Shown: positions 1 through 10,420 of the stretch, one piece after another
Layout: every line of letters starts with the position of its first letter
Numbering within the stretch: the stretch's first letter is position 1
Source of the DNA: Candidatus Cryptobacteroides choladohippi
Lineage (GTDB): Bacteria > Bacteroidota > Bacteroidia > Bacteroidales > UBA932
Assembly (NCBI GenBank): GCA_018065985.1
Contig: JAGHSF010000018.1
Span: 1-55,254 of the forward strand
Direction of reading: 5' to 3'
DNA: 55,254 nucleotides
Made by a program: the position numbers and the translations under genes
The notes under the pieces: model-generated
What the model saw: only the letters and a program-made list of their open reading frames with translations
The model's database searches: none
Told to the model about the DNA's origin: nothing

Positions 1-38
1 ACCCTATTTTATGCGGTGCAGATGTTGCAAAAATCGGC

Positions 39-734
39 CTATTTCTGCGTTCTTTCTTTGTTTTTGAGAAGTTCCGGTCTGAGCTGTCTTGTCCTCTCCA
101 GAGCCTGCTCATCCTGCCACTGCTGTATCAGTTTCGGGTTTCCGCTCAGAAGTACGTCCGGGACCTTCCAGCCGTTGAATTCGGCCGGTCTGGTGTACAC
201 GGGAGGGGAGAGGAGGTCGTCCTGGAAGGAGTCGCTCAGGGCCGAGGTCTCGTCGGTGAGGGCACCGGGAATCAGGCGCACGATCGAGTCGGCCAGCAGC
301 GCTGCCGGGATCTCTCCGCCGCTCACCACATAGTCGCCAACTGAGATCTCCCTCGTGATGAGGTGCTCCCTGATGCGGTGGTCGATTCCCTTGTAGTGGC
401 CGCAGAGGATTATGATGTTTTCGCAGAGCGACAGTTCGTTCGAGATCCCCTGGTCGAGCCGCTCGCCGTCCGGCGACATGTAGATGATCTGGTCGTAATG
501 CCTCTCGGCCGTGAGTTCCTGGATCATGTTGTATACGGGCTCCACCCTCATCACCATTCCGGCGTCTCCGCCGTAGGAGTAGTCGTCAACATTCTTGCGC
601 GGACCGATCCCGTACTTGCGCAGATGATGGACGTGAATCTCCACCAGGCCTTTCTGGATTGCCCTGCCCACAATCGAGTGACTCAATGGACTTTCGAGGA
701 GCTCGGGCACTACTGTCAGTATGTCTATTCTCAT
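39..734 (-). CDS. trmD: tRNA (guanine-N1-)-methyltransferase TrmD
   Basis: Methylates N1 of G37 next to the anticodon in tRNAs reading CNN codons, using S-adenosylmethionine, which prevents +1 frameshifting. The 231-residue protein starts [13 protein letters not shown] and shows the SPOUT trefoil-knot segments LCGHYKGID (about residues 110-118) and [11 protein letters not shown] (131-141), followed by the SPPVYTRP and NPKLIQQWQ blocks typical of TrmD. Seven in-frame codons lie upstream of this ATG, but the family begins at MRIDI, so the inner ATG at 734 was chosen. It diverges from the DUF349 operon. Length is normal for the family and the assignment is firm. Confidence 0.96.
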   Translation of the reverse strand: MRIDILTVVPELLESPLSHSIVGRAIQKGLVEIHVHHLRKYGIGPRKNVDDYSYGGDAGMVMRVEPVYNMIQELTAERHYDQIIYMSPDGERLDQGISNELSLCENIIILCGHYKGIDHRIREHLITREISVGDYVVSGGEIPAALLADSIVRLIPGALTDETSALSDSFQDDLLSPPVYTRPAEFNGWKVPDVLLSGNPKLIQQWQDEQALERTRQLRPELLKNKERTQK

Positions 735-752
735 TGATTCTTTATTTGTCTG

Positions 753-760
753 CAAAATTA
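753..760 (-). promoter_or_regulatory. -7 box upstream of trmD
   Basis: On the minus strand this reads TAATTTTG, a match to the Bacteroidetes -7 consensus TAnnTTTG, about 19 nt before the trmD ATG. No clear -33 TTTG sits at the usual spacing, so confidence is moderate. Confidence 0.5.
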
Positions 761-781
761 CTCAAATTCCCGAAAGATTGC

Positions 782-789
782 TATATTTG
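782..789 (+). promoter_or_regulatory. -7 box of the DUF349-yidC operon
   Basis: TATATTTG matches TAnnTTTG and lies 30 nt before the ATG at 820. A -33 element at 19-21 nt spacing is not obvious. With the box at 753-760 on the other strand it forms a back-to-back promoter region between trmD and the operon. Confidence 0.55.
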
Positions 790-819
790 TGAATTATAAA
801 CAATTTTAACTCTAGAATC

Positions 820-2532
820 ATGAGCGAAATGAACATTCCTGAAGAGCCTATAAAGCAAACTTCAGACGTAGCAGAACAGGTGGAGGACCTCGCAGGCAAA
901 ACACTTGCGGAACTTTCAGAATTATTTGAAAAACTCAAGGACAGCGCAGACAGCATGCTCCGTTCCAAGGAGGCTGAGTCCATCAAGTCGGCATTCTACA
1001 AACTGCTGATCAAACTCAAGGGCGAGGCCGGTGCGGAAGCCGGAGAAGGCAGCATCAACAATCCCTTCGAGTCTGTCGAGCAGAACTTCAAGGCAATCTA
1101 TTCCGATTACAAGAAGGAGCGTGCCGAGTTCAACAGGCAGCAGGATGCTCAGCGCGAGGAGAACCTTGCAGCCAAGAAGGCCATCATCGAGGAGCTCAAG
1201 GCCCTTGTCGAGAATCAGGACGGCGTCAGCGCGCAGTTCCCTGCGTTCCGCGAGATTCAGAACCGTTGGAGAGAGGCCGGCCCCGTACCTGTTACCGAGT
1301 TCAGGAATGTCAATGACACATATCAGTTCTATGTAGAGAAGTTCTACGACATGGTCAAGATCGACCGTGACCTTCGCGACCTTGACTTCAAGAAGAATCT
1401 CGAGGCGAAGGAGGCGTTCTGCTCTGCAGCCGAGAAGCTTGCCGAGAACGAGAACGTAGTGAACGCTTTCCACGAGCTTCAGAAGCTCCACGAGCAGTGG
1501 AAGGAGTTCGGCCCCGTTGCCAAGGAGTTCCGCGAGGACATCTGGAACCGCTTCAAGGCAGCTACCGCTGTAGTCAACAAGCGCTACCAGTCCTACTTCG
1601 AGGACCTCAAGGGCCAGCAGGCCGAGAACCTCGAGAAGAAGGTTGCTCTCTGCGAGAAGGTCGAGGCCCTCGCCGACAGGGAGGACATCGGTTCCGGAGA
1701 CTGGAACACCATCTCGAAGGAGATCGAGGACATCCAGGCCGAGTGGAAGAAGATAGGCTTCGCCACAAAGAAGGAGAACCAGAAGGTTTACGACCGCTTC
1801 CGTGCAGCGTGCGACAAGTTCTTCACACGCAAGCGCGAGTACTACAACGGCTTCAAGGACAACATGAACGAGAACTATGACAAGAAGATGAACATCATCG
1901 AGCAGGCCGAGGCCCTCAAGTCAAGCACTGAGTGGAAGAAGGCCACCGACCAGTTCATCGCGCTCCAGAAGCAGTGGAAGGAGATCGGTGCTGTTCCCCG
2001 CAAGAAGAGCGAGCAGCTCTGGAAGCGCTTCCGTGCAGCATGCGACGAGTTCTTCGCCGAGCGTGACAAGCAGCAGAAGCCTGAAAACGACTTTTACGGA
2101 AACCTCAAGGCAAAGAAGGCCGTCATCGCAGAGGTGCAGGCATTCGAGCCTTCTGATGACGAGGCTGCCAATGCAGAGGCAATGCGCGCATTCTCAGAGC
2201 GTTGGCAGGGCATAGGTCATGTTCCCTTCAAGGAGAAGGACAACATCAACGCCGACTTCAGGGAGGCTATGCAGCAGAAGTTCCCTCTCTATGGCCAGAG
2301 GCCTCAGGGCGGACGCGGCAGGGCACCCAAGAGCCCCAAGGACATCCTCATCGAGAAGTACAACACTCTCAAGCAGGACATCATCACATACGAGAACAAT
2401 ATCGGATTCTTCTCCGCTTCGAAGAACTCGGAGCCTCTTGTCAAGCAGATGCTGGAACGCATCGAGACAGCAAAGGCTGAGCTCAAGGGACTTGAGGACA
2501 AGATACGCAAGGCAGAGGAGGAGCAGGAATAA
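820..2532 (+). CDS. DUF349 repeat protein
   Basis: A 570-residue, highly charged, helix-rich cytoplasmic protein of the Bacteroidetes DUF349 family; its biochemical role is not established. About five DUF349 units can be read, each with a helix, a W-[KR]-x-[IA]-G-x-[VA] core such as RWREAGPVP, QWKEFGPV, EWKKIGFA, QWKEIGAVP and RWQGIGHVP, and then a [YF]xRF[RK]AA or equivalent helix. N-terminal (1-60) and C-terminal (515-570) segments look like coiled coils. The stop codon overlaps the yidC start by one base (TAATG), so the two are likely translationally coupled. There is no signal peptide. Confidence 0.88.
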   Translation: MSEMNIPEEPIKQTSDVAEQVEDLAGKTLAELSELFEKLKDSADSMLRSKEAESIKSAFYKLLIKLKGEAGAEAGEGSINNPFESVEQNFKAIYSDYKKERAEFNRQQDAQREENLAAKKAIIEELKALVENQDGVSAQFPAFREIQNRWREAGPVPVTEFRNVNDTYQFYVEKFYDMVKIDRDLRDLDFKKNLEAKEAFCSAAEKLAENENVVNAFHELQKLHEQWKEFGPVAKEFREDIWNRFKAATAVVNKRYQSYFEDLKGQQAENLEKKVALCEKVEALADREDIGSGDWNTISKEIEDIQAEWKKIGFATKKENQKVYDRFRAACDKFFTRKREYYNGFKDNMNENYDKKMNIIEQAEALKSSTEWKKATDQFIALQKQWKEIGAVPRKKSEQLWKRFRAACDEFFAERDKQQKPENDFYGNLKAKKAVIAEVQAFEPSDDEAANAEAMRAFSERWQGIGHVPFKEKDNINADFREAMQQKFPLYGQRPQGGRGRAPKSPKDILIEKYNTLKQDIITYENNIGFFSASKNSEPLVKQMLERIETAKAELKGLEDKIRKAEEEQE

Positions 2533-4391
2533 TGGATAAAAACTCGGTAATCGGATTCATACTCATTGCGGCCATAATGTTCGGCTTTACCTGGTATGAA
2601 TCGTCACAGGGCCGCAAAAGGATAGAGGCACAGCGCCAGCTGGATTCGATAGCACGCGCCGAGGCCATCGCAAGGGGAGAGATCGATACAACCGCAACTC
2701 TCGACCTCGCCGCCGCAAACCAGGAAGCAGGGCAGGCTCTCAATTCAGCCTCGTTCTACAAGGACAGCCTGCTTTCTGCAGCGCACGACGCCGAATCCCG
2801 CATCGTTGCCCTTGAGAACAGCAAGCTCCGCGTGGAGTTCAGCACAAAGGGAGCCCAGCCGTATTCCGTAATGGTCAAGGACTATTACAACTACGACAGC
2901 ACCTCCCTCTATATATTCAAGCCCGGCAATGCTGAGTACAATATCAGCGTTTATGCCGGCGAATACATCCAGACCAGGGATTTCAACTTCGAGATAGCAG
3001 AATGCACCGACTCTACGGTTGTCATGCGCCTGCCCTTCTCCGGAGGCGGATATATCCAGCAGGCCTACACTCTCAAGGCCGACAGCTATTCTGTCGACAA
3101 CATGCTCTCGTTCGTCGGCATGGATAACGTTATCCCCCGCAACGTCAGCATGTTCGACCTTGACTTCAACGTCACCGTTCCCCGCATGGAGAAAGGTTTC
3201 AAGAACGAGAGCCAGTATTCGAAGCTTGACCTCTATTTCAATGGAGACAAGAAGCCCGAGGAGATCGGCCGCGGCCGCAGCGGTTCAAAGCGCGTCGACT
3301 CGCGCCTGAGCTGGTTCGCATACCAGCAGCAGTTCTTCTCAGCCATCATGCGCTCTCCCAAGGAGTTTGCATCAGGCCAGCTCGGCATCAACTTCTTCGC
3401 ACCGGACGACGCGTCCCATAACCTGATGTCCTGCACGGCAAGCATGCGTCAGGAGTTCCAGAATGGCCAGAACGTCGAGATCCCTTACGAATTCTACTTC
3501 GGTCCCAACCACTACAACACCCTCAAGGCCTATGACCTCAAGTATGAGAAGATCATACCTCTGGGCGGTAATCTCGTCGGCTGGTTCACCAGATTCGTGA
3601 TCATCCCTCTGTTCAACTGGCTGCACAGGTTCTTCGACAATTTCGGTATCATCATCCTTCTCATGACCATCGTCATCAAGATCGTTGTGATGCCTCTGAC
3701 CAACAAGTCGTTCCTGTCTTCTGCCAAGATGGCGGCGCTCAAGCCCGAAATCGAGAAGATCAACGCCAAGTACCCCAAGCAGGACGATGCGATGAAGAAG
3801 CAGCAGGCCACCATGGATCTGTACAGGCGGGCGGGAGTGAGTCCCGCCGGAGGATGTCTTCCCACGCTGCTCACATTCCCTATACTCTGGGCGATGTTCA
3901 GGTTCTTCCCTGCATCCATCGAGCTTCGTCAGCAGCCTTTCCTGTGGTGTCATGACCTCAGTGCATACGACTCCATCCTGGATTACGGCACACGCATTCC
4001 CATCTTCGGCGACCACCTTTCCCTGTTCGCCCTTCTGATGGCGGTGACCATGTGGCTCTATTCCAAGATGACAATGTCGAACCAGGCATCCAACGATCCC
4101 AGCGCAGCCAGCATGAAGTTCATGAGCGTGTGGATGATGCCTATCATGATGTTCTTCATCTGCAACAACCTCTCGGCTGCATTGAGCTACTACTACCTGC
4201 TCTCACAGCTGTTCAGCATTGCTCAGAACTGGATCCTCCGCAAGTGGTTCGTGAACCCCGAGAAGATTCTCGCCACAGCCCGCGCCAATGAGGGCAAGCC
4301 TGCCAAGAAGAGCAAATGGCAGCAGCGCCTCGAGGAAGCACAGAAGATGCAGGAACAGCAGCTCAAGGCTCAGCAAAAGAACAGAAGATAA
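2532..4391 (+). CDS. yidC: Membrane protein insertase YidC
   Basis: Inserts and folds inner-membrane proteins, alone or with SecYEG. The 619-residue protein has an N-terminal membrane anchor (residues 4-21), a large periplasmic P1 domain (about 60-340) and the conserved 60KD_IMP insertase domain (about 350-580) with hydrophobic segments around FGIIILLMTIVIKIVVMPL, the loop with MAALKPEIEKINAKYP, and GCLPTLLTFPILWAMF. The C-terminal tail is lysine/glutamine rich and probably contacts the ribosome. Length is normal for Bacteroidetes YidC. It shares one base with the gene before (TAATG) and one with the gene after (TAATG), so it sits in the middle of a tightly packed operon. Confidence 0.97.
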   Translation: MDKNSVIGFILIAAIMFGFTWYESSQGRKRIEAQRQLDSIARAEAIARGEIDTTATLDLAAANQEAGQALNSASFYKDSLLSAAHDAESRIVALENSKLRVEFSTKGAQPYSVMVKDYYNYDSTSLYIFKPGNAEYNISVYAGEYIQTRDFNFEIAECTDSTVVMRLPFSGGGYIQQAYTLKADSYSVDNMLSFVGMDNVIPRNVSMFDLDFNVTVPRMEKGFKNESQYSKLDLYFNGDKKPEEIGRGRSGSKRVDSRLSWFAYQQQFFSAIMRSPKEFASGQLGINFFAPDDASHNLMSCTASMRQEFQNGQNVEIPYEFYFGPNHYNTLKAYDLKYEKIIPLGGNLVGWFTRFVIIPLFNWLHRFFDNFGIIILLMTIVIKIVVMPLTNKSFLSSAKMAALKPEIEKINAKYPKQDDAMKKQQATMDLYRRAGVSPAGGCLPTLLTFPILWAMFRFFPASIELRQQPFLWCHDLSAYDSILDYGTRIPIFGDHLSLFALLMAVTMWLYSKMTMSNQASNDPSAASMKFMSVWMMPIMMFFICNNLSAALSYYYLLSQLFSIAQNWILRKWFVNPEKILATARANEGKPAKKSKWQQRLEEAQKMQEQQLKAQQKNRR

Positions 4392-5071
4392 TGATATCTG
4401 AAAATCTAGCAACAATCTATAAGGAACTGCCATCAGCTGTTGAACTGGTGGCAGTTTCCAAATTCCACCCCCTCAGTGCAGTTCTGGAGGCATGCAAGGC
4501 CGGCCAGCATGTGTTCGGCGAGTCACGCCCCCAGGAACTTGAGAAGAAGGTGAAGGAACTTCGGACCATTCCCGATGCCCCCGAGGTGCACTGGCATTTC
4601 ATCGGCCACCTGCAGACCAATAAGCTCAAGATGGTGCTCCCGTATGTGGATATGGTGCATTCAGTGGACTCTCTGCACCTGCTGCAGGAGATAGACAAGT
4701 GGGGAAAGGCAAACGGCAAGGTTGTCGATGTCCTTCTGGAGATGCATGTGGCCGCGGAAGATACCAAGCAGGGATTTGTCGAGGAAGACCTGCTTGACCT
4801 GCTGCTGCGCCAGGCTGACACCCATCCCTACAAGGGAGTCCGCATCTGCGGTCTCATGGGTATGGCCACCAATACCGACAACGAGGAGGATATCAGGGCC
4901 GATTTCGAAAGGATAGCCGATTTCTTCGAGTACCTCAGAGACCTCTGCCCCGAGCTGACGGAATTCACCGAGCTCAGCATAGGCATGTCGGGGGACTGGA
5001 AGATCGCGCTCGAATATGGCGCAACCAAGGTGCGCATAGGCACCGCAATCTTCGGAGAAAGACAGTATTAG
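4391..5071 (+). CDS. PLP homeostasis protein (YggS/PLPBP family)
   Basis: Pyridoxal-phosphate-binding protein of the YggS/PROSC family, thought to buffer free PLP and affect amino-acid pools; no catalytic reaction is established. The 226-residue protein has the PLP lysine in VAVSKFHP (Lys24), HWHFIGHLQTNK-type sequence at about residues 75-85, and SIGMSGDW plus VRIGTAIFGER near the C terminus, all family hallmarks. An upstream in-frame ATG at 4316 lies inside yidC and would add residues foreign to the family, so the ATG overlapping the yidC stop was chosen. Confidence 0.93.
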   Translation: MISENLATIYKELPSAVELVAVSKFHPLSAVLEACKAGQHVFGESRPQELEKKVKELRTIPDAPEVHWHFIGHLQTNKLKMVLPYVDMVHSVDSLHLLQEIDKWGKANGKVVDVLLEMHVAAEDTKQGFVEEDLLDLLLRQADTHPYKGVRICGLMGMATNTDNEEDIRADFERIADFFEYLRDLCPELTEFTELSIGMSGDWKIALEYGATKVRIGTAIFGERQY

Positions 5072-5074
5072 ACT

Positions 5075-6364
5075 ATGTGCGCAAACACACTGAAAGCGGC
5101 CTTGCTGGCCTTCGCGGCATTTTTGCTTGTGTCGTCCTGCAATGTGGATCGCAGGCGCGACGCCACCGAAGCCGTGGGCGGCGAACATTCAGCGCTTGAC
5201 GAAACATTCACCCGGGAGCGCCTCCGCATCGATCTCACCCTCGCAGGCAATGCCCGGGAGCAGCATGCTTACGTGAACCGCATGTTCCGTGAGAGGGAGT
5301 GGTCGGGATCACGGAACCAGAACATCGACGAATCCGGATTCGGCAACTACAGGTATGAGGTGTTCTCGCACGACAGCCTCGTGTTTTCCAGAGGATTCTG
5401 CACCCTGTTCGAGGAGTGGCGCACCACGCCTCAGGCGAAGAGCACGGATATGTCCATGGGCCACAGCATATGGATGCCGTTCCCCAAGGACAGTGTGCAT
5501 GTCGTTCTGTATCAGCGTGTCCGCCAGACTGGTATGCTTGAGCCCATGCTCGAGTTCGACGTCGATCCTGAAGACCGCCACATCGCCCCCGGAGGCAACG
5601 GCCTAAGGGTCGCCAGCCTGCATTACAGCGGCGAACCGGCCCGCAAGGTCGACCTGGTATTTGCCGGAGAAGGGTATTCTGCCGGCGAGAAAGGAAAGCT
5701 CCGCGCCGATGCCCGCAGAATGATGGACTACCTGTTCTCGATGGAGCCGTATGCTGCCCGCAAGGACGACTTCAACATATGGCTGGTAGAGAGCCTCTCC
5801 GCCGATTCGGGTGTGGACATACCTCAGGACGGCATCTGGAAGGACACGGTGATGGATTCCGGCTACGACACATTCTACGAGGACAGATATCTCACCATCT
5901 GGGATCAGACAAAGATTGCCGATGTGCTTGCGGAGACTGCCTTCGATGCTGTGTTCGTGATTGCCAACGATGCCAAGTACGGTGGCGGCGGAATATACAA
6001 TTCTTATGCTCTCGGCTCTTCTGACCACAAGTATTCTCCCGAAGTGTTCATCCACGAGTTCGGCCACAGCTTTGCCGGCCTTGGCGACGAGTACTTCGAC
6101 TCCTCGGACCCGTATGCCGACGACTACTATCCTTCGGGGGTCGAGCCCTGGGAGCCCAACATCACAAACAGGACTGATTTTGCCTCGAAGTGGGAGGACA
6201 TGATGGATGTGCCCGGAGTCGGCCTGTACGAAGGTGCCGGATATATGACCAGAGGATGCTGGCGCCCCTGCGATGACTGCCGCATGCGCACGAACCAGGC
6301 TGATGGATTCTGTCCCGTATGCCAGAGGGCGATAAGCAGGATGATAGATTTCTACACGAAATAA
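5075..6364 (+). CDS. Peptidase M64 (IgA peptidase family) lipoprotein
   Basis: Predicted exported zinc metallopeptidase of family M64. The 429-residue precursor has a hydrophobic signal peptide ending at a lipobox-like site with Cys22 (VSSC). An N-terminal M64 beta-domain spans about residues 45-185, and the catalytic domain follows. The zinc motif HEFGHSFAGLGDEY lies at about residues 327-340, with a Cys-rich tail (CDDCRM, CPVC) that could form disulfides. It starts 3 bp after the PLPBP stop, so it is probably the last gene of the operon. Family members have been called IgA peptidases, but the substrate here is unknown. Confidence 0.9.
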   Translation: MCANTLKAALLAFAAFLLVSSCNVDRRRDATEAVGGEHSALDETFTRERLRIDLTLAGNAREQHAYVNRMFREREWSGSRNQNIDESGFGNYRYEVFSHDSLVFSRGFCTLFEEWRTTPQAKSTDMSMGHSIWMPFPKDSVHVVLYQRVRQTGMLEPMLEFDVDPEDRHIAPGGNGLRVASLHYSGEPARKVDLVFAGEGYSAGEKGKLRADARRMMDYLFSMEPYAARKDDFNIWLVESLSADSGVDIPQDGIWKDTVMDSGYDTFYEDRYLTIWDQTKIADVLAETAFDAVFVIANDAKYGGGGIYNSYALGSSDHKYSPEVFIHEFGHSFAGLGDEYFDSSDPYADDYYPSGVEPWEPNITNRTDFASKWEDMMDVPGVGLYEGAGYMTRGCWRPCDDCRMRTNQADGFCPVCQRAISRMIDFYTK

Positions 6365-6407
6365 GCCCGCACTGCAGCTGCCTTGCGGCATGCAAGCTGT
6401 GCGGGCT
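6364..6407. terminator. Hairpin between convergent M64 and M48 genes
   Basis: AGCCCGCAC (6364-6372) pairs perfectly with GTGCGGGCT (6399-6407). The 26-nt interior can fold further (TGCC/GGCA). No U-tract follows on either side, so it may act as a 3' end stabiliser or bidirectional terminator rather than a standard intrinsic terminator. Confidence 0.5.
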
Positions 6408-6452
6408 GTGAATATTTCCGGGGGAGTCCCGTAGAAGGCTGAAGGTGAGGAA

Positions 6453-7214
6453 CTACTTCTTGTAGTTCTTCGCCTTTTCCCTTACGATGGCTGCGCGCTT
6501 TGCGCTGTCAGGGTGTGAGGAGAACATCTGTGCCACTGCGGATGCCTGCCTGCCGTTCGAGAGGTTCACGAGCTTTTCCAGTGCGGTGGCCATTGCATAG
6601 GGGCTCTGCCCGTTCTCTATGGCGAAGTTGAAGCCGTAATCGTCGGCTGCATATTCCTGCTTCTGGGAGAATTTTGCGGAGACGAAGGCCTCGGAGATGT
6701 CGCCGAGCACTGCAGAGGACACTGCGCCTACGGAGCCTGCTGCGGCGATGGCGTCCCTGGCTGCAGAAGCCATGTATGCCTTCTTCATGGCATTCTTTGA
6801 GTCCTGATGTACCACGTGGCCTATTTCGTGGCCTATGATCGCCATCAGCTCGCCGTCGTCCATCACGTCCATGAGGCCGGTATATACTCTGATGGAACCG
6901 TCGGCGCAGGCGAATGCGTTGACCTCCTGGGTCTGATATACCTTGAAATTGAGGTTGAGACCGTCCACTTTCACATTGGAGAGAAGTTTCTTGAGCCTAG
7001 CCTGGTAGGGACCGTTCTCTATCTTGCTCTGGCTGTCCATCTGAGCCACGGACTGTGCGCTGAGCTGGACTATCTGTGCGTCTGTGATGCTGGCTGCGGT
7101 CATTGCCTTTCCTGCAGCTGAAGCGAGCGCCTCGCCATTCCAATTGATGGCTCCGAGAACCGAGCAGCTGCACATTGATATGCACGCTGCCGCGATGATG
7201 AGAATTCTTTTCAT
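6453..7214 (-). CDS. M48 family metalloprotease, lipoprotein
   Basis: Exported zinc protease of the M48 (Ste24/BepA/LoiP-like) family, likely involved in envelope protein quality control. The 253-residue precursor has a signal peptide with a candidate lipidation Cys17 (MCSC). The catalytic motif is HEIGH at residues 129-133 and the third zinc ligand is Glu187 in QEYAADDYGF. The C terminus carries the SSHPDSAKRAAIVREKAK segment common in the family. There are no transmembrane helices besides the signal, so it is a soluble or lipid-anchored periplasmic form. It follows lpxB by 4 bp and is the last gene of the surE-lpxB operon. Confidence 0.92.
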   Translation of the reverse strand: MKRILIIAAACISMCSCSVLGAINWNGEALASAAGKAMTAASITDAQIVQLSAQSVAQMDSQSKIENGPYQARLKKLLSNVKVDGLNLNFKVYQTQEVNAFACADGSIRVYTGLMDVMDDGELMAIIGHEIGHVVHQDSKNAMKKAYMASAARDAIAAAGSVGAVSSAVLGDISEAFVSAKFSQKQEYAADDYGFNFAIENGQSPYAMATALEKLVNLSNGRQASAVAQMFSSHPDSAKRAAIVREKAKNYKK

Positions 7215-7218
7215 ATTG

Positions 7219-8472
7219 TTACTTTCTTAGTTCCTTGATTATTGCCTTTGCCACCGCACGGGATGCGCCGCGTCCGCCAAGCGACTGGCGTATGTCGGCA
7301 TAGTCGTCGAGCATCCTTTCGCGGTATTCCCGGTCTGTGGTGAGCCTGCGCAGCTCGGTGGTCACGTTCTCTGCGGTGAACTCTTCCTGGATGAGCTCGC
7401 GGAACGCGCATTTGCCTATGCAGAGGTTGCCCAGCGAGATGAAGTCGATCTTGTCCATTACGCGGAGTATGTTCCTGGCGACGAAGGCGGTGAGCTTCGA
7501 TGTGCTCCAGCATACAACCTGAGGGGTGCCTATGAGCGCGGCCTCCAGCGACGCGGTGCCGCTGTTGATGATGGCGGCGTCGGCGTACCTGAGCACGTCG
7601 TAGGTTCTGCCGAACACGAGCTCGACGTTCTTCCGGTCCCCGATGTATGCCGAATAGTCCGCTGCGGACCTGGCCGGAGCCCCGGCAATCACCACCTTGC
7701 ATCCAAGATTGTCTGCCACCTGCATGCACACCGGCATCATGCGGCTTATCTCGGAGGCTCTGGACCCTGCAAGGAGGGCGATGTACGGGCCGTCGGTCAC
7801 CGGCTTGTACTCGTGGTTGTCGACTGCATCCAGAAGCGGATTGCCGACGTATTCGAAGGGAATCCCTGTCTTTTCGAAGTAGGGAACCTCGAAGGGGAAG
7901 ACTATGAACAGCTTGTCGACCCAGCGCTTGAGCTTGCGGTTGCGGCTTTCGCGGCTGGCCCAGGTCTTGGGCGCGATGTAATAGAAGACCTTGATGCCCT
8001 TGCTGTGGCAGAACTTCGCGATCCTCATGTTGAATCCCGGGTAGTCGATGAGTATCACGACGTCAGGCTTCCATGCAAGTATGTCGCTCTTGCAGAACCT
8101 GATATTCCCAAGAAGCTTTCCTGCCTTTGCCATGACCTCGGTGAATCCCATCACTGCGCCATCCCGGTAGTCCTTTGCAAGGATTACCGGAATGGCGCCT
8201 TTGGCGCCTTTTGACGGGGGTTCCACCCCCGTAACGTCTCCCGGCTCCCTTCGGTCGCTGCCTGCTGGCGAGCATTCTGCAGGGCAGGGTGGCGTTGCGG
8301 ACCCAATATTTGGTTCAGTCTGTGGAATAGGATCTCCTAGCGCTGCGCCGAGCATCATATCACCGCCCCAGAGGCGGAACTCCGCCTCCGGGTCCTCGGC
8401 CCGCAGGCCCTTTATCAGGTTGCTGCCGTGAAGGTCGCCCGAAGCTTCTCCTGCTATTATATAATATCGCAT
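7219..8472 (-). CDS. lpxB: Lipid-A-disaccharide synthase LpxB (with insertion)
   Basis: Joins UDP-2,3-diacylglucosamine and lipid X to form the lipid A disaccharide (family GT19). Hallmarks are IAGEASGDLHGSNLI (residues 6-20), LWGGD (34-38), DVVILIDYPGFNMRIAKF, YYIAPKTWASRESR and FEYVGNPLLD. At 417 residues it is longer than typical Bacteroidetes LpxB because of about 49 extra residues (47-95), rich in Pro, Gly and Ala, between GAALG and VILAKDYRDGAVMGF. The reading frame is kept. surE lies upstream and overlaps by 16 bp; the M48 protease follows. Function is probably retained if the insert loops out from the N-terminal Rossmann domain, but this is inference. Confidence 0.93.
   Translation of the reverse strand: MRYYIIAGEASGDLHGSNLIKGLRAEDPEAEFRLWGGDMMLGAALGDPIPQTEPNIGSATPPCPAECSPAGSDRREPGDVTGVEPPSKGAKGAIPVILAKDYRDGAVMGFTEVMAKAGKLLGNIRFCKSDILAWKPDVVILIDYPGFNMRIAKFCHSKGIKVFYYIAPKTWASRESRNRKLKRWVDKLFIVFPFEVPYFEKTGIPFEYVGNPLLDAVDNHEYKPVTDGPYIALLAGSRASEISRMMPVCMQVADNLGCKVVIAGAPARSAADYSAYIGDRKNVELVFGRTYDVLRYADAAIINSGTASLEAALIGTPQVVCWSTSKLTAFVARNILRVMDKIDFISLGNLCIGKCAFRELIQEEFTAENVTTELRRLTTDREYRERMLDDYADIRQSLGGRGASRAVAKAIIKELRK
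8188..8334. repeat. In-frame insertion in lpxB containing a strong palindrome
   Basis: This segment codes for the extra LpxB residues 47-95. It contains the near-perfect hairpin ACGGGGGTTCCACCCCCGT (8214-8232, 8-bp stem and 3-nt loop) and two GGCGCC palindromes at 8194-8199 and 8203-8208. Base composition and coding style differ from the flanks. It resembles a palindromic repeat of intergenic type that landed in frame. No second copy was seen in this window, so the repeat nature is inferred. Confidence 0.55.
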
Positions 8473-9281
8473 AGCCGCTGATATTCGTTATGGTCCGTAT
8501 TGTCTATAGAGTGTGGAGTTATGGTGACGTAGCCCTTCTCCAGAAGAAGATGGTCGGCTGCCGCCGTGTTGCCGGCATTGCTGGTGAAGTCTCCGGCCAT
8601 CACATATATCTCCTCGTCAGATTCCTTGTTCTTGACATAGTCGAGGTCGGCGCGTGAGGGCTGGAAGCCATTCTCGCGGACGAACTCCCCGTAGTCCTGG
8701 TATTCGCGCTCCCAGTGGGCCATGCCCATTTCCGCGGGCACCACGCCTTTTATCTTGCCGGCCGGCAGATTCGGGAAGTTGACGTTGTAGAATGTGCCGA
8801 ATCTCGGTCTTGCCTGCCTTGCGAGTTTCTCGAATATGGCAGGGAAGAGAGCCTTCACGCCGCTGAAATCGGCGTCGGGGTCGAAGCAGTCGAGGCTAAC
8901 GCCTATGCTGGGTATCCCGTTCACCGCACCTTCCATTGCCGCACCTATGGTGCCTGAATATATTGCTGCCGTGGCCGCGTTCGAGCCATGGTTGATGCCG
9001 CTTACCACGAAATCCGGCTTCTCGGGCCAGCATATGTTGTCTATCCCGAATTTCACACAGCTTGCTGGAGTGCCGTCAAGGTACCACCATGACTCACCGG
9101 GCAATTCCTTTATGTGCTTGACGGCGATGGGCTTGTGCCCCATGGTGACGGCCATGGACATGCCGCTCTGCGCCGACTTCGGCGCAACGATGAGAAGACT
9201 GCCGAACGGACGGAGTGTTTCCACCAGCGCAATCATTCCTTTCGCATCAAATCCGTCATCGTTTGTAACAAGAATCTTCAT
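8457..9281 (-). CDS. surE: 5'/3'-nucleotidase SurE
   Basis: Metal-dependent phosphatase acting on nucleoside 5'- and 3'-monophosphates and possibly short polyphosphate. The 274-residue protein starts MKILVTNDDGFDAKG, where Asp8 and Asp9 bind metal. It continues with Ser39 in SAQSGM and Asn97 in SGINHGSN, which complete the SurE metal site. It is a cytoplasmic protein without a signal peptide. Its 3' end overlaps lpxB by 16 bp, so the two are co-transcribed, an arrangement that is not functionally obvious. Confidence 0.95.
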   Translation of the reverse strand: MKILVTNDDGFDAKGMIALVETLRPFGSLLIVAPKSAQSGMSMAVTMGHKPIAVKHIKELPGESWWYLDGTPASCVKFGIDNICWPEKPDFVVSGINHGSNAATAAIYSGTIGAAMEGAVNGIPSIGVSLDCFDPDADFSGVKALFPAIFEKLARQARPRFGTFYNVNFPNLPAGKIKGVVPAEMGMAHWEREYQDYGEFVRENGFQPSRADLDYVKNKESDEEIYVMAGDFTSNAGNTAAADHLLLEKGYVTITPHSIDNTDHNEYQRLCDII

Positions 9282-9291
9282 TTCAAAATAA

Positions 9292-10395
<1,104 letters not shown>

Positions 10396-10420
10396 TTTGT
10401 TCAAGTAACATAGAAATGAA

